The notes beneath the pieces are model-generated. The model searched no databases, had not been told where the DNA came from, and saw nothing but the letters and a program-made list of their open reading frames with translations. A DNA stretch of 64,000 nt, taken from the NCBI GenBank assembly GCA_013397455.1, contig VYZB01000375.1, forward strand, positions 318,960 through 382,959. The letters are read 5' to 3'. Each line of letters begins with the position of its first letter. Position 1 is the first letter of the stretch. The DNA comes from Crotophaga sulcirostris (Eukaryota > Chordata > Aves > Cuculiformes > Crotophagidae). The position numbers and the translations under genes are program-made. Below are positions 33,871 to 46,992 of this stretch, piece by piece.

Positions 33871-36685
33871 ATTGATACATGGAAATGCCACAAATCAGTT
33901 CTTGAGACTTTCTTTCCTCTTTTTGCTGCAGGTTCTGTCATAGAGGGAGATATTCCTAACATTCCTTAAAAACTACAGAATCATAGAATCGAATCACTTG
34001 TGAATTTTTCTCCGTTGCACTGGCACCACATAGCCCGTGTTGATAGAGCTAAGTTATTGTAACCCTCACCAAAAAAGTGGATTGCTCCATGCAAACTCCT
34101 CATTGGAAATGTTTCTTAGTGCTTCCTAACACTCCAAGCAGTGTCCAGTAATTCTGTGACTCCACACAAAAGGGGAAATGTTGGTCCATGCCATGTCTTT
34201 GTTAGGGGGTCAAAAAGTTTAGAGTGGAAGAGGAGGGACTTACAGACAGATGGAGGAAGAGACAGTGTAATTGCTTTAGCCTTATTTCCTTACAAAGCCA
34301 GAGCAGTTACTATTTTTTCTGTGTTAACAGAAGGGAATATGCTTATATATAAGCCAAGATTCATTTCCTTTCACCAGTGGTAGAAGCAATGGACACCACA
34401 TTTTTCACAGCTTTACTTGGTTGTCGCCATATAAACCTCCAGTTATACCAAAGTACAAGATTTCTGAATGTTTGAATTTAGTGAAAGGATTGGAAATACA
34501 GAAGAAAATGATTATCTCTGGAAATTCACAGCCTTGAGTCTGGGTTTTGAAACACAGCTATATTATTGGATTTTTAGGTTCCCAAATTATTCACCATCAA
34601 GCAGTATCCCATTTGACTAGGATCTGATGGGGCCAGGGTCACAGGGAACACCCAGGAGAGCTGTAAGACCTGCTAGAATAAAACAGAACACCATTTCTAG
34701 GACATTATCCCAGCTTCTCTTAACCATGCTGCACTTTTTTTTTCTTCTAAATCATGTTTCTGCCTCTTAACTGCGTTCTTAAGACTGTCTCCAAGTGCCT
34801 TCGTCATTTCCCTTCCAGTGTGGGATATCAAAACTCCACAACAGGGATTTTGTACAAGTCAGTTCATGTTTCTCTGAGCTCCAGTTTGCTGTTATCCAAA
34901 TACAAGCTTTTAATTGTTCATTGAAACTTTTTCTTCCCCCAAAAGGTACAGAAAAAAAAGTCCCTTAAAGTTGCTCTTCAATAGGCAACAAATTCCATAA
35001 AATATTCTGACAATGCCTTCCATGAGGATTTCAATAAGATTGCTACTACAAGTCAGCATTTTAAGAAGAAGGTAGCTTTTTAGATCAAGATTCATTTATA
35101 TTTCAGGAAAAAAAGGAGAACCAGCTCTAATCACACTTTATCTGCTTTTCCTTTTTAAGCTGCTGTCTTTTGGGTAGAGAGATCATTTTTACAAAGACTT
35201 TTTACAGTGGACCCACTAGGCATTATTAGAATCAAACTGATTATATTCCTCCTTAGGGCTAGAGAAATGGAGAGAAGAGAAGTAAATACAATATTCAAGG
35301 TAATTTTTAATAAAACTTAAAGTGAAAACAGAAAAAAAAAAAAAATCTGTGCTTTCTCAAATTTAGATGATTCCCTTGATCCTGGGAATAAATGTAACAA
35401 TTTGCCAACCAAACTAATTTTCTAAAGCAGAGATGGTCGAATCAGTAGTTTTATAGTAGGATATGTTTGCAAGTTCAACAACAAAAAAATCGCCGTTGCC
35501 TTCTCCTGCAGAAGTTGATATGAAAAGAGGGTGGATAGTATAGATAATTATTGTTAGTTGAAGAGTTTATCTTCAAACCACTTTGGAGTGAAGATTAGCT
35601 TTTTGAGTTGTGAACCTTTTCCCAATAAGTTTTTACATTTTTCATTGAAAATTGAATGAATGAATTTTCATTGAATGATGTAAAGTATCCTTATTTTATT
35701 TTGTGCAAAACCACAATTATTTTCTTTCTGCCCAAGCTGGGATTACTTACATATATGAGTATGTGCATGTCTCTATTAAGATTCCAAAAATATTGAAGAA
35801 CACAAAAGTTATAGTTCAGTCTGCTCAATTGCTTTAATCCATAGCTATAGTCCAGTTCCTGACTTGTCTGGTTATTGACCAAGACAGACCAGATCTTTAC
35901 CCACATATTCAGAAAGCTAAATACAATTATGAGTCTTTGACCCTCTAAAACTAGCTGGGAAAAATAATAATTCTGAAAGTTCCAGGAGTGGATATGGATC
36001 ATGTCAGTGAACTTTTACATTTTAATAGTTCAAATTATTTCTTCATTTTAGTCTTTTTTTTTACCATAAATTACTTCAAAAGTCAAAATTGAAAATCTCT
36101 GTTGACCAAAACCACTTTTTCCATAAAAAAATAATTTCACTTCTTCCTGGTATTTCCATTTTCTTTTCCTTTTTCTTCAGTTTTAAATTAGCCAAAATAA
36201 ATTATTTCCTGAGATTACCTATGGGTTCAACAAACTGATTCTTTCCAGCCAACGCCTACCAAATATTTTGTTGAAAAAAATTCAAAGCCCTCTTTTTTTT
36301 ATTGCTCTACCATGCTAGTATCTTACTCCCCTGTAATCATGACACAGGGTCAGTGCTCAGCTCTTCTCAGGGTAGACACAAAGCCCATGGGAATGTGCAC
36401 ATGTTTGAGCTCTTGCAGCTTTTTAAGCTGCCAGTGGCACCGTTAAGACAGTTCACAAAACTGTGCCATGGTACCCACTGCTTCTCACCTCGGTTCCCAG
36501 CACTAATCCTCCTGACATATAAGAAAAAAATCTTAATAGTTTTGCTTAAATGGGAGCCAACATCAAATGCGATGTCTTCTCCCCTAAATTTTGTGATGTA
36601 CATAACAGGTGAACAGCCTGAGCTCACTGCTCCTTTTACCTGAACTGTGAGAATGAGAGAGACCTCCTGGTGGCCAGTCAGCCCG
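33871..36685. other. long unique AT-rich sequence
   Basis: Unrecognised sequence of about 2.8 kb. A short CAGAATCATAGAATCG at 33976-33991 resembles a CR1 octamer remnant but is too short to call. Poly-A at 35332-35345. Confidence 0.4.
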
Positions 36686-36757
36686 TGTTGGGTTATGGGT
36701 TGGACTCGATGATCTCAAAGGTCCTTTCCAACCTTGTGATACTGTGATACTGTGATA
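36686..36757 (+). mobile_element. minimal CR1 3' tail, ATACTGTG-tail subfamily
   Basis: About 70 bases: GTGTTGGGTTATGGGTTGGA, CTCGATGATCTCAAAGGTCC and three consecutive ATACTGTG octamers. An extreme 5' truncation with no coding sequence. Confidence 0.9.
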
Positions 36758-37498
36758 TCTGTCTCTTCTGTAACTACAGAGGACAGCTAGCATAGATTGG
36801 GTATTTAGCTTCTGTCTAGCTAAAACTGAAAGGATTAATCCCAAGTTACTACTGCATTCTGGTTTGAGTCTGAACTCAAGCCAGGGGATGCCAACAGAGC
36901 TCTTCCACTGACACCCACAGGCTTTACCTTGCATCTTTCCACCACAGTCACCATTAAAACAAAAGATCAGTGCTTAAAGCCCTTCTTTGTTTGCCATTGT
37001 CACTTTAGATGCAGCTTTTCCCATGTAAGAAGAGGAAATGCCAAAAGTGTCACAGTAAATGTAATTATCATGGTCTGGTAAAGGCTTGGTGCTTCGGTTT
37101 TTTTGTTTGTTTGTTTTGTTTTTTTTCCTTGACAAGCAGCACACACAGCTTTCAGATTTACTTCTCCAGTGAAATGTTTATGTATTAAAAAAGTCATGAG
37201 TGAGAAGATCCCACAAAAAGAGGTGATCTGACAATAAAGCAGAAGTTAAATGACACCAAACTCTCCTTGTCTCACACGCACATGCTCACATGGAGTCCCA
37301 TCTGCTGGGTCCCGATAACTCATTTGCACGGGGCACGATGAATGGCTCAGTTTTGAGCAGTCAGAATCAGCTGCAGCACACGTGCCTCTTGCTCTCTAAT
37401 TCTTTATTGTTATTCCATGAACTCCGGTGGCCTCAAGCAGCAGGAGACAGGGACACATGTAACAGCTCTCACCCTCTGGCCCAAATACCAACCCCTTT

Positions 37499-37529
<31 letters not shown>

Positions 37530-39121
37530 GTTAGGCTACAAACACTTCCCAGGACTCTCATTCACCACCACAGAGCTGTTCTGAGTGTTTGACCAACACT
37601 CTCATGGAGCACATTTTCTGTCCCTTTTCGCAACACCCCTGCTCAGAAGGATAAAACATTCTCAGGCCATCCAGGCTTGCAATGAATAAACCTTCAGCAA
37701 AGCTCCACCAGAAAAAAAAAAAAAACTCTTGCAAATCAATCTTTGAATCAGAGATGCAGCAATAGGGAGCCAAGCAGGCATTTTTTTTCCCAAATAACAA
37801 GGAGGTATTGCCACACTTGGCTTATCTGTGCAGTGATTTGCATACATAACCCTCCGTGAAGAAGAGGTATCCGCTCTTATTGACCTTAGTAAATCAAAAG
37901 CAGACAGGTCACAACTTTAACTTATTTCTTTGGATACCAATCCGTCAACATACAGAATTGTATAAAACACATGCATAATACATAACACAGATCTGGTGCA
38001 GACCATCTGACTTGTTTTAACCCCCTTGTTTCTGTATTTTAATGGTACTGAGTTTAGACCTGTCATTTCGGTTTCTTTTTGTGTCTGTGGAATATATGTG
38101 GGCAGTTTGTTCTCTGCATTTCCAATGAGGTCAGTAAGTAACTTGGTGTTTACACAGATGTTTTACAGAGTACAATCTGTCATTAATATTTAAATTGCAT
38201 ATGTGTGTCTGCCACAGAGTGTATGTATTTGTTGATAGGTATATAGAGGCATAGAGAGGTATATACACATAAACACACACAGATACACAGATATACATGT
38301 AAGATTTGATGCAGTTGGAAAAACATCATTCTCCTTATCACATATGGTTAATATTATTTACTATAAATCATCATAAGGTGATGTGATATGATATTGCTTG
38401 TTCATACAGTTGTAAACACCTTTAAGCAGCTTCAGATTCCTGAGTTAACAAGGAAGAGATCTGGTTTTGGGTGTCAGCGTCGGCACTCTGCCTTCTTGTC
38501 TTCCCAAAGTCAAGCATAGCCTTGCATCAAGAAAATGTCATCATTTTTTTTTCCGAAATATTTTAACCCTGTTTGTCAAATCCACAAACAGATCCACCTG
38601 GAGCCCTAATCCAGCAATGAGCAGCAGTCAGACTACTTTTCAGAAAAGGCTTTCTTCACCAGGAGCACCTCAAATATGAAGGAGAAATGGTGTGACTGAA
38701 CACATTGTACATTCCCTTTGCAATGTGAGGGCTTTGGAACTGCATTTCTTTAACACAAATTGTTCAAATTTTACCCCTTCATTTTGGGATGACTCTGGGA
38801 TCTCCAGTCCCCACCTGGAGATATTTCAGAATAATTGTGTCTAAAATACGAGAGTAGAGTCATCCCACATCCCTGTGAAAGGTGCTTACTCCTAAACTTA
38901 CAGGAATAAAAGGTTTAAATGAAATACTTTAGCCTCAGATTTTTGCACAGAAATGACATTCTGAAGAGATATACATCAGGGCTGTGTTTATGCTAGCAGA
39001 TAAGTGAGGATCTCATTCTACATGACATTGCTGCATTGCATTCATGAAGACTACTCTTACACCTTTCCCCATCACTCCCCTCAATCTTTGCCCCAAAAAT
39101 GACTCCATGGGAAGGCATTAT
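36758..39121. other. unique non-coding sequence with homopolymer runs
   Basis: No transposon or exon recognised. It contains GTTT-rich sequence (37098-37128), a long interrupted poly-T tract (about 37499-37530), poly-A (37711-37725) and an AC/TA-rich low-complexity stretch (38240-38300). Confidence 0.4.
37499..37530. repeat. interrupted poly-T tract
   Basis: About 30 bases of T broken by two C residues. No target duplication or adjacent retrogene was seen. Confidence 0.85.
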
Positions 39122-39215
39122 GGAATCATAGAATGCTTGAGGTTGGAAAGGAACTTCAAGATCAAGTTGCAACCCCCTTGCCATGGGCATGGACACCTTC
39201 CACTGGGTCAGGTTT
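39122..39215 (-). mobile_element. CR1 LINE 3' end, ATTCTATG-type tail (minus strand)
   Basis: TGGAATCATAGAATGCTTGA at the left is the complement of the canonical tail. It is followed by GGTTGGAAAGGAACTTCAAG, GCCATGGGCATGGACACCTT and CCACTGGGTCAGGTT, the usual avian CR1 3' UTR in reverse. Coding sequence is absent. Confidence 0.85.
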
Positions 39216-39576
39216 GTTGTATAGCCCTTGGCCCACGCAAATCCCAAAATGACCTGTAAGAAAGTCCTTAAAGGTGAATCATATCTCATGCTCGAATGAG
39301 AATTAGCTAACAAACCCCTTATAGTTGCCAACTAAATCACTAGCCAATACTTCAACTGCATTTTTTTTTCGAAGTTATGCTACAGGAAGTGTTTCCTCAT
39401 CCAAACAGCAAAGAAAAAGGTCTGGCCTCACTTTTATCTTGCTGACTCAGGAGTGCAGAAGGAAAAAAATATTTGACCCTGGAGTTAGAACACTTCCAGC
39501 ATGAGGATCTTAACTTCAAAATTGTTTGTCTGTTACATGAAGTAACTGTTCAATGCAAAATAAAGAGTTATTAAAT

Positions 39577-39669
39577 TATGAGTTGGTGTTAGTGTTGGGT
39601 TATAGGTTGGACTCGATGATCTCAGAGGTCCTTTCCAGCCTTGTAATACTGTGATACTGTGATACTGTG
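39577..39669 (+). mobile_element. minimal CR1 3' tail, ATACTGTG-tail subfamily
   Basis: Begins in the 3' UTR (TATGAGTTGGTGTTAGTGTT) and continues GGTTATAGGTTGGACTCGAT to a tail of three ATACTGTG units, the longest such tail in this group here. No coding sequence. Confidence 0.9.
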
Positions 39670-39989
39670 AAAGAGCCTTTTGAAGAGGGACTGGGCCCAC
39701 ACTCACTGCATGTGAACGCTAACAAACTCATGAGTCACATTGTTTCTTGCTCTTGCTTTCTCATGGAACAGTTAGTACTTCTCGGCACAGAAGCCCTCGT
39801 TAACAGAATGGGTGAAGAATCACCCTACCACCACGTGGTTCATGAGTGGGGAGTACAGGATGCTCCTGGAAAGCATTGGCATGACATTTCCTCAAGATGA
39901 GGGGGAGTCTCACCCCTTTCCAAGCAGAAACTGTACTCCCAACTCCCTTTCTACCTGACTACTCTCCAACCACTCTGTTCCAAGTCTAT

Positions 39990-40222
39990 AGCTTTTGCAT
40001 GGGTTTATTGTGTCCAAAATGAAGTTCCCGACATTTGGACTTATTGAACCTCATCCCATTAGAATCAGCCCATCTCTCCAGTCTGTCCAGGTCCCTCTGT
40101 AGGGCCATCCTACCCTCTAACAGATCAACACTTCCTCCCAGCTTTGTATCATCTGGAATGTGTCAGGACATTCTCCGGTGTAATACTGAACAATACAGAG
40201 CAAAATGATACCAAGAATTGGG
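39990..40222 (-). mobile_element. old CR1 LINE fragment: reverse transcriptase C-terminal part
   Basis: The complement codes, with breaks, for the CR1 RT region around the catalytic ADD. Plus-strand landmarks are CTTATTGAACCTCATCCCAT, CATCTCTCCAGTCTGTCCAG, GTCCCTCTGTAGGGCCATCC, TCTAACAGATCAACACTTCC and CCCAGCTTTGTATCATCTGG, corresponding in reverse to [20 protein letters not shown] and the following helix. It is the only piece of the RT palm I could recognise in the window. It is degenerate, and the edges are approximate. Confidence 0.75.
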
Positions 40223-41754
40223 CTATCGGTTAAACTAGGAGAATCACAACTCAGTGTGTGAGCTTTTGCTCTGTTCCATTTTATTTCCTGGTTCAGAAGT
40301 AGCCTTGGTGTCTTTATGCTTCACCAGACTCCTTAAAAATAAATAAGGAAGTTGCCATTTGTATCCTTCAGGAATACCATGAAGCTTTAACACACCTGGT
40401 ATGGGTGGGGGATGCTGAATTGATCGCTGAACTCAAACTGATGGTTGCCTAGGTGCATGTGGCCTCATGACCTAATTCTGCTTGTGATTTGCAAGCTACT
40501 CCTAGCTACCAATATATATCCAGGCTGCTTGGAGAGAGCCTAATTTCCCAAAGCTGAAACCAACCAGGAATGAAACTCAGTGGCAGAGAGAAAAGTAACC
40601 TCTCCCAGAAAGGAGTGATCTGGCATCTCTTAATGTTGTTTATTAAATGTACCACAAAATTAAGAATTAAGTACTCTCAAATCCACAACATACACCTTGT
40701 TCAGGTGAAAATAATAAATGAACCCTGGTTTAAAGGCAAGGGAAGGCTAGCCTTAATATTTAAAGACAGGACACAAGGTGAAGTAAATGGAGATCCAGAG
40801 AAAATGTTAGCAGGGAGGGCAAACAAGCAGAAGGGAAATTGCTTGTATCAATGCAGTACACATGACCAATGGGACTAAAACAATTACAACTTTTTAAAAC
40901 TATCAGGGACAAAATAACCTATATAAAATAAAAATATATAAAAAAATATAAAATAACCCAATCAATGAAAACGTTTGCTAAAGAAGTTGCAAAAACTTGA
41001 TTGCTACCTACATAAAGATAGGGAGAGAGCATAACCTTGCAAATTTGTCATGGCTACAAGAGTTCACAGCACTCTTTCGTCTTAATGTTTAGTTTTGATT
41101 CATGTCCCAGGGAAAATGGAGCAGAACAGAAAGGATTTAAATAAAGCAAATGAAAAAAGGATAAAATTTGGTGTATAAGTAAAGGACATGAATTAGATGC
41201 TTATATTTATATATTACTTTTGAAGAAAAAAAGTTGAACTAAGGTTTTCCACTGGATTTTAAAGGAAAACTGTTTAAATAACTGTAGAAGGCATTTTACA
41301 TGTAATGAATCCATGGCATTTGATTTTGCATTTTATTACTGCAGCAAAATACCTAGCAGCATCTTATCATATGTAGGGATAAGGTGAAGGTATTCGGTGT
41401 TAAACAGAAGCTCAAAAAATATTGAGATGTGGTCTAACTTCACCCACATGAACACTGCTTATGTCAAGTTTGTATTTATAACAATCTCAACAGCCATAAT
41501 CAATTCTATTCCCCAGTAAATAGATTATTAGAATGAGTTCTTAATATTCACCTGAATATCACAATCCTATTTTTCTTTTTCTTCTTTTTTTTTTTTTCTA
41601 AACGTCTGCCATATCCAAAGTTGCATGTATCTCTTCTTTGGGTTTGACTTACATGGTTTAGATTTAAAATGTCACTTATATGTTGACGAGTATGAAATAA
41701 TCTCTACAAAGTGCTGTGTGATGGTGTTCAAGCTAGACCTTCTGTGGCATCTCC
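40223..41754. other. unique AT-rich sequence
   Basis: Unrecognised, with low-complexity ATATAAAAT sequence at 40915-40965 and poly-T at 41583-41597. A 102-codon plus frame at 40570-40878 has no recognisable domain. It is lysine-rich, as expected for A-rich DNA. Confidence 0.4.
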
Positions 41755-41890
41755 TTCATTAAAGGCCCTTATAAACAGGTTAGAGGATCATCTCTGAGAA
41801 ACAACATAGGTAGAGCTGATCCTGCCCTAGGGCTGGGGCATGGAAGAGGTGACCTTTTGAGGTCCTTTCCAGCCTTAAGAGTCTATCTTT
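41755..41890 (+). mobile_element. ancient CR1/L3-like 3' end
   Basis: GGTTAGAGGATCATCTCTGA, GGTAGAGCTGATCCTGCCCT, AGGGCTGGGGCATGGAAGAG, GTGACCTTTTGAGGTCCTTT and CCAGCCTTAAGAGTCTAT follow the order of an old amniote CR1-type 3' UTR, with a strongly decayed tail. Confidence 0.75.
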
Positions 41891-42217
41891 CATTATTCTG
41901 ATACAATAAATTGCTGTGGCCCATTAGAACGAATAGACTGATATAACACATATTTGTGGAGGTCCCAGGAGAGCTCATTAGAGTGAGGTGAGAATGTGTT
42001 TTAACCCTCTTTTTTTTCCAATGTAGAAACCAACCAAAAAGTAACATGTAGCAAAGAGACAGTAACACAGAGATAAACAAATATCCTATACTTATTGGAA
42101 TTAAATCACCTTATGATCGTCCACTTTGGGATCTCCTTCTGAAACATCTTACTCTGGCTACAGTTAGAGTCCAACCATTCAAGAAGATGAACCTGATGTA
42201 TTTAAGCAATATATAAC
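41891..42217. other. unique non-coding sequence
   Basis: Nothing recognised between the old and young CR1 tails. Confidence 0.4.
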
Positions 42218-42328
42218 CACAGTATCACAGTATTACAAGGTTGGAAAGGACCTCTGAGATCATCGAGGCCAACCTATAACCCAACACTAACACCAACTCA
42301 TCATCTAAACCACGGCACTGAGTGCCTA
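42218..42328 (-). mobile_element. CR1 LINE 3' end, ATACTGTG-tail subfamily (minus strand)
   Basis: CACAGTATCACAGTATTACA is the complement of the tail, followed by AGGTTGGAAAGGACCTCTGA, CATCGAGGCCAACCTATAAC and the stop-codon region ending in CCACGGCACTGAGTGCC. It stops just inside ORF2. Confidence 0.9.
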
Positions 42329-42341
42329 TATGTGTTAATAT

Positions 42342-42393
42342 ATGTTTCTAGTTAAGAAATATATATATATAAAATAAATGTTTCTAGTTAAGA
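42342..42393. repeat. 16-bp direct repeat flanking an AT run
   Basis: ATGTTTCTAGTTAAGA occurs at 42342-42357 and again at 42378-42393, separated by an (AT)n-type stretch. It lies just beyond the truncated edge of the minus-strand CR1. Confidence 0.8.
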
Positions 42394-45300
42394 TTAGAAT
42401 TCGACTTCTACAGCTCAGGGTACATTCTCCATTTTTGAAGGATCTGATTCCAAAAACTTCTTAGTTTAAATTACCTGTCAAGCTGGAAGTAAGTCAAACC
42501 AGGCTATCATATTCTGAGTAGTTACTATGCCTAGAAAGGCTTGTGCAAAGCAATAGTAGAGTTGATCTTTGAGCATCCACGAACAAGTGAGGAGAACTGG
42601 GGTTGAACACAGTGGCAGAAAAGCAAGCAGAGCAAGGGTGAGTGTGCATCACAAACTACACAGACTGGGAAAATTAAAATGAGTGAAGTTCTACTTTAAT
42701 TGCATGATTTGAAGGCAAAAATAAAAATTCTTTATTATGTTCACTGGGTGGCTTTAGTCTCAACAAGAGACTGAAATGAGCTTCTCACTGTGAGAGCTGA
42801 CTGTGTTCAGCTGCAAGTGCCCATTGGGTTTTAAATCCCATCATATTTTATAAACTTATTTATTTTACTGGTAAAGACTATAGAGAGCACATCTCTAATA
42901 CTGCTCTGTGTAGCAGGTAGCTAGATAAAGACACACAGATTAAGGAACGAGGGTCAAAAATAGAGAGAACAGTTCAGACTGACTGGGCATGCTCTAAGGA
43001 AGACTCATTGCTGCAGGCAGTCACTGGTAAGAGGTTACTGGGGGAAGAAATATGAATTGATCGTTTCCAGATTTGTCAGTTTACAGACAAATTTTTAGGG
43101 AAAGAATAGTTTCTCTTCGTGACCAGAAAAGTTGTATGTGACTAGTTTGGGTAGGTAATGAAAAAAAAAAAAAAGCAGTTGCTGTTTATTTTAAAATTTC
43201 ATTCATATGTATGCATCCATACACATATTTTCATAATTCTCAGATCAACCAGTTTTTATCAGGGGTAGCTGATGTTAATTTGATTCAATCTATTGTAGCT
43301 AATGGGACTCTCCATAATCCTAAGCTTCTCATCAACAGGTAAGGTCGTATCTTCCAGCAGCATTAGGTGTGGCTGAACAGTAATAAGATACCTACTTTTC
43401 CCTCACGTTTTTATACATTCAAATGAGTAAATATTTAAATCACCACATCCAGAATGACTTTTCCCTTAACTGCTAACAGTTATTTTACCAACCTTCGGTC
43501 TTCCTTCTTTTTTTACTTCCATGTTTTATTTTTTCTCACTGTTCTGTAATTGAAATGTGATATTATGGGCAGACTGTTCGTGGTATCTAGCAGGTGATCT
43601 ATAAGCCCTTGGGAATGAAGAACTCATTCTGGAAGATTTGTGAAGGTAGTATAGAACATTTCACCTTCTGCTTACTTTCACTGCACAGGAGTTGTACCTC
43701 AAGTACAAAAATTTTTTGTAGCCCACAAGCTTAGAACAGAAATGCTGAAATCCTCTTCAGTTCCACATTTAGTAGTGGATGTTGCAGAATTCGTTTTTCC
43801 TCATGGAAACACAACTTGTAAAGTAGCTTGCTCTTTATTGTGGTCCTCAAACGTGCTATGATATATAAACATGCTTACATTCCCACCTGGGCTGGTGTTG
43901 CTTCTCATGAACTTGAAGTGAAAAAGGAAACATCTTCTTAAGTCGTTGGAGGATCCTAGTTAAAAGGCAAAAATAAAGAAGGTGAAAGTATGAAGAAATC
44001 CCATTCTCTTTTTCTGAAAGGGAAACTGAGGCATGAAGCGTTGATATCACTGACTTGATACGGTGGATTGGAAGCAAAGAGAGAGAAAGAGTAAAGGCTT
44101 CCTAAGCAAAATATACTTTTTCTCCCGAATATCATCAACCTCACACCTGAACTGACAGATTACTAAAGTCATTCAGGTGAAATCTCTACCAAACCATTAT
44201 TTAACTCACGAAAGAGCCTGTTCACCCACCCTGAGGCCATTTGGCATAATTTGACCTCCTAATAGTCTTTAGTTCCAACAGAATCCGTGTCCAAGGTGCT
44301 TATTGGGAATGGTCTGTGGCTCCTGGCTAGTTCTTGAATCACTACTGGGAATTTCTTAAGAGAAGTATCAGTTTGCCTGGGCCAAAATAGCACCAGGATG
44401 ATTCATGGGTACCAAGCCCCAGCATCCCCTGGCCTCCCACCTCTTCCTAGACTTTCTGTTCCTTGCTGCACAGAATCAGACACTTTGCTCAGTAACAGGT
44501 GGGACGCAATACCCAGATGGTATCAAACCATGTAGGATATTAGATGACACATGGAGATTAAAGTTGGAAAATTATCTGGCTAAAGAAGTTAAAATTTAAC
44601 ATTTCTAGTTAAAGATGATGGCCCAAACAACAAGATCCCAGCAGAATTATGATATCTTAAGTGAAGTGGAGGTCTTGACTGCAGTGGCTGGATGCAAACA
44701 CCAATATCATTCTTTTTCCTGGGACAGAGTAGCCTTAGCAAGTGAGCAAACCTTAAAATTGTTCCTGACCTGAATCCCAGCTTATTTTCATTGTACCTTC
44801 TTTCCTCGTCCCGCTTCCTGAAATCTGGATATAAACCCAGCCCTCAACCCTTTGAGCACCATTGGCTTCACTCTTTGATCAAAATACCTTTTCAAGTGGC
44901 GATGTCCTGGTGAATGGTGCACCCAGGACTTGCTGGGAAGGAAAGGAGAACACGCTGGGGAAAACATGGATAAAAAGGTTCTGAACCAGATGTAAGCAGT
45001 GCACATGTGGTAGAGCTGGATTCCAAAGAGGTAAAAGAAATAAAGCACTAACAATGGCATTCATTTTGATTTGATCAGACATTGAGAGGAAACCTGGTAG
45101 CAAAGAAATGACTTGGTCAGAAAGATGGCAGACATCAATTCCTTGGTCACAAAAGTCTCTTACTAATTATCTGCTACTCATTGTAATATCTTATAGAGAA
45201 CAACTGTACTTTTGGGAAGCAATCGTAGCTGCTCGCATAGATAGTGACCTGAAATCCTCAGCTGTTTCTAATCCTGCAAGATCATTTCTCCCAGTACTGA

Positions 45301-46747
45301 CTATGAGATCCTACCCAAAATTAATGAAATTACAAAGCTAAAGCTAGAAATGGAAGAGTTGAAGAGCATGAGACAAAACATTTAGATGATATATGAAGTG
45401 AAATAAAAGGGTATTTGAGAAGAAAGAAGGACAAAGTGCTATCACAAGTAGAGAAACTCAGGAAAAGAAAACAAGTCAAAGTGAGGTTGGGGAGAAACTA
45501 GAAAGGGAAAAAACAGAAAACTTTCCTCTGTTTTCAAATCTACTTCTTTCAATTGACAGAGGAACTTCTGATTTCCATTGGTGCAAAGGTATGCAAGAAC
45601 AAAGCCAGGGAAATTCATTCCAACTCATTAGAAGCACAATTAAATACCTCTCATATTATCTTGTATTTTCTACAGTCATGGATCGTTCTAGGCAGTTTAT
45701 GCCATTCATACAACACAATTAGAAATATGTCATTTGAATAATGGAGAGTCAAACTTACATTTTAAACGTCTCCCATCATTTTGGAATAAGAATTCATGAG
45801 CATTGTAATTTCTCTTGATAATATTATTCTGAACCTATTTTTGTTTTCTTATCAAAGCTATTTAAAATCATGAACTTCACTGTGTGATAATTTACTTCAT
45901 AACACTTTTATTTCTCCTTTAAGGTTTTTATTATTAATGAGAATGCATTTTTTATAGCACAGAATGTTGATACCTTTACTTATAAAGACAGTAGGAAAGT
46001 GTCATTTGATCATCTAATGACCTCTGGTGGATGAATCTAATTGACTCACAAACATAATGTTTCACACTGGTTTTCACTCGTATTGATTGCATTACTACGA
46101 GCCTGTGTACAGACAGCTTCTCCACGCCGCAGAATAGCCAGACTGAAAATCACCCTTTCCCAACCTAGGAAGAAAAATCACACGTCTCAAAGTGTCTCAG
46201 GAGATGAAACCAATAAAAACCTCTAATAATAAATAACCATCAAGTCCAATTCAATCCAATTTTCTTCGTGCGATCCCAAATCTTTTGTGCATTTCGTACA
46301 ACACACACAAAAAGACAGATACCTGGTCAGTGTAGTTGGTCCTGTTTTCTTCCCATGGATGTGTCGCTATCTGTATTTTTACACTACATACTAAGAATCT
46401 GATCATCTATTCATCTTTCCCTGCTGGTGAGTTGAATTTCACTCAAAGGAAACTACATTTTTCCTTTAGTAGTTCACCTGGAAGGCAAAACCTTACAAAG
46501 CAAAGGGAAGGGTAGCTAAATCTTCACACGCTATGTTTTTAGAAGGCAAGACACACAGGTGAGCAGTGAAAGAGTTAAATGAACATGTCTTAGCCTGTAG
46601 ATCAGCATGTGGAGCAAGGCCCTGTTTGTGAGATGTGCACTTGGGCTGAGATTTTGGAAAGAGCATTAGAGGTCATTAATGCTCTGCTGAGGGGGTGTTT
46701 TCAGGTCGTTTCATGGGCTTTTTCTCTCTTTAATTTCGGGGGATACA
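42394..46747. other. long unique AT-rich sequence
   Basis: About 4.3 kb without recognised repeats, exons or RNA genes. Poly-A at 43153-43168. Overlapping minus frames at 43856-44144 and 44788-45103 lack domains and splice context. Confidence 0.4.
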
Positions 46748-46992
46748 TCACAGTATCACAGTATCACAGTATTGCAAGATTGGAAAGGACCTTTGAGATC
46801 ATAGAGTCCAACCCATAACCCAACACTAACACCAATCCATCATCTAAACTCTGGCACTGAGTGCCTTATCCAATCTCCTCATAAACACCTCCAGGGTTGG
46901 TGACTCCACCACCTCCCTGGGCAGCGCATTCCAATGGCCAATCACCCTTTCAGTGAAGAATTTTTCCTAACATCAAGCCTAAACTTTCCCTG
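46748..46992 (-). mobile_element. CR1 LINE 3' fragment, ATACTGTG-tail subfamily (minus strand)
   Basis: Left edge with three complementary octamers (CACAGTATCACAGTATCACA), then GATTGGAAAGGACCTTTGAG, the stop region, and ORF2 codons back to about KFRLDVRK (AACATCAAGCCTAAACTTTC). A small deletion near 46963 removes part of the FF of KKFF. It is 5'-truncated. Confidence 0.92.

Noticed and set aside
33976..33991. CAGAATCATAGAATCG as a CR1 tail
   Set aside because: It is only about 16 bases, without any adjoining 3' UTR sequence.
44788..45103. 90-codon minus frame with hydrophobic N-terminus
   Set aside because: There is no homology I recognise, no splice context, and a second frame overlaps most of it.
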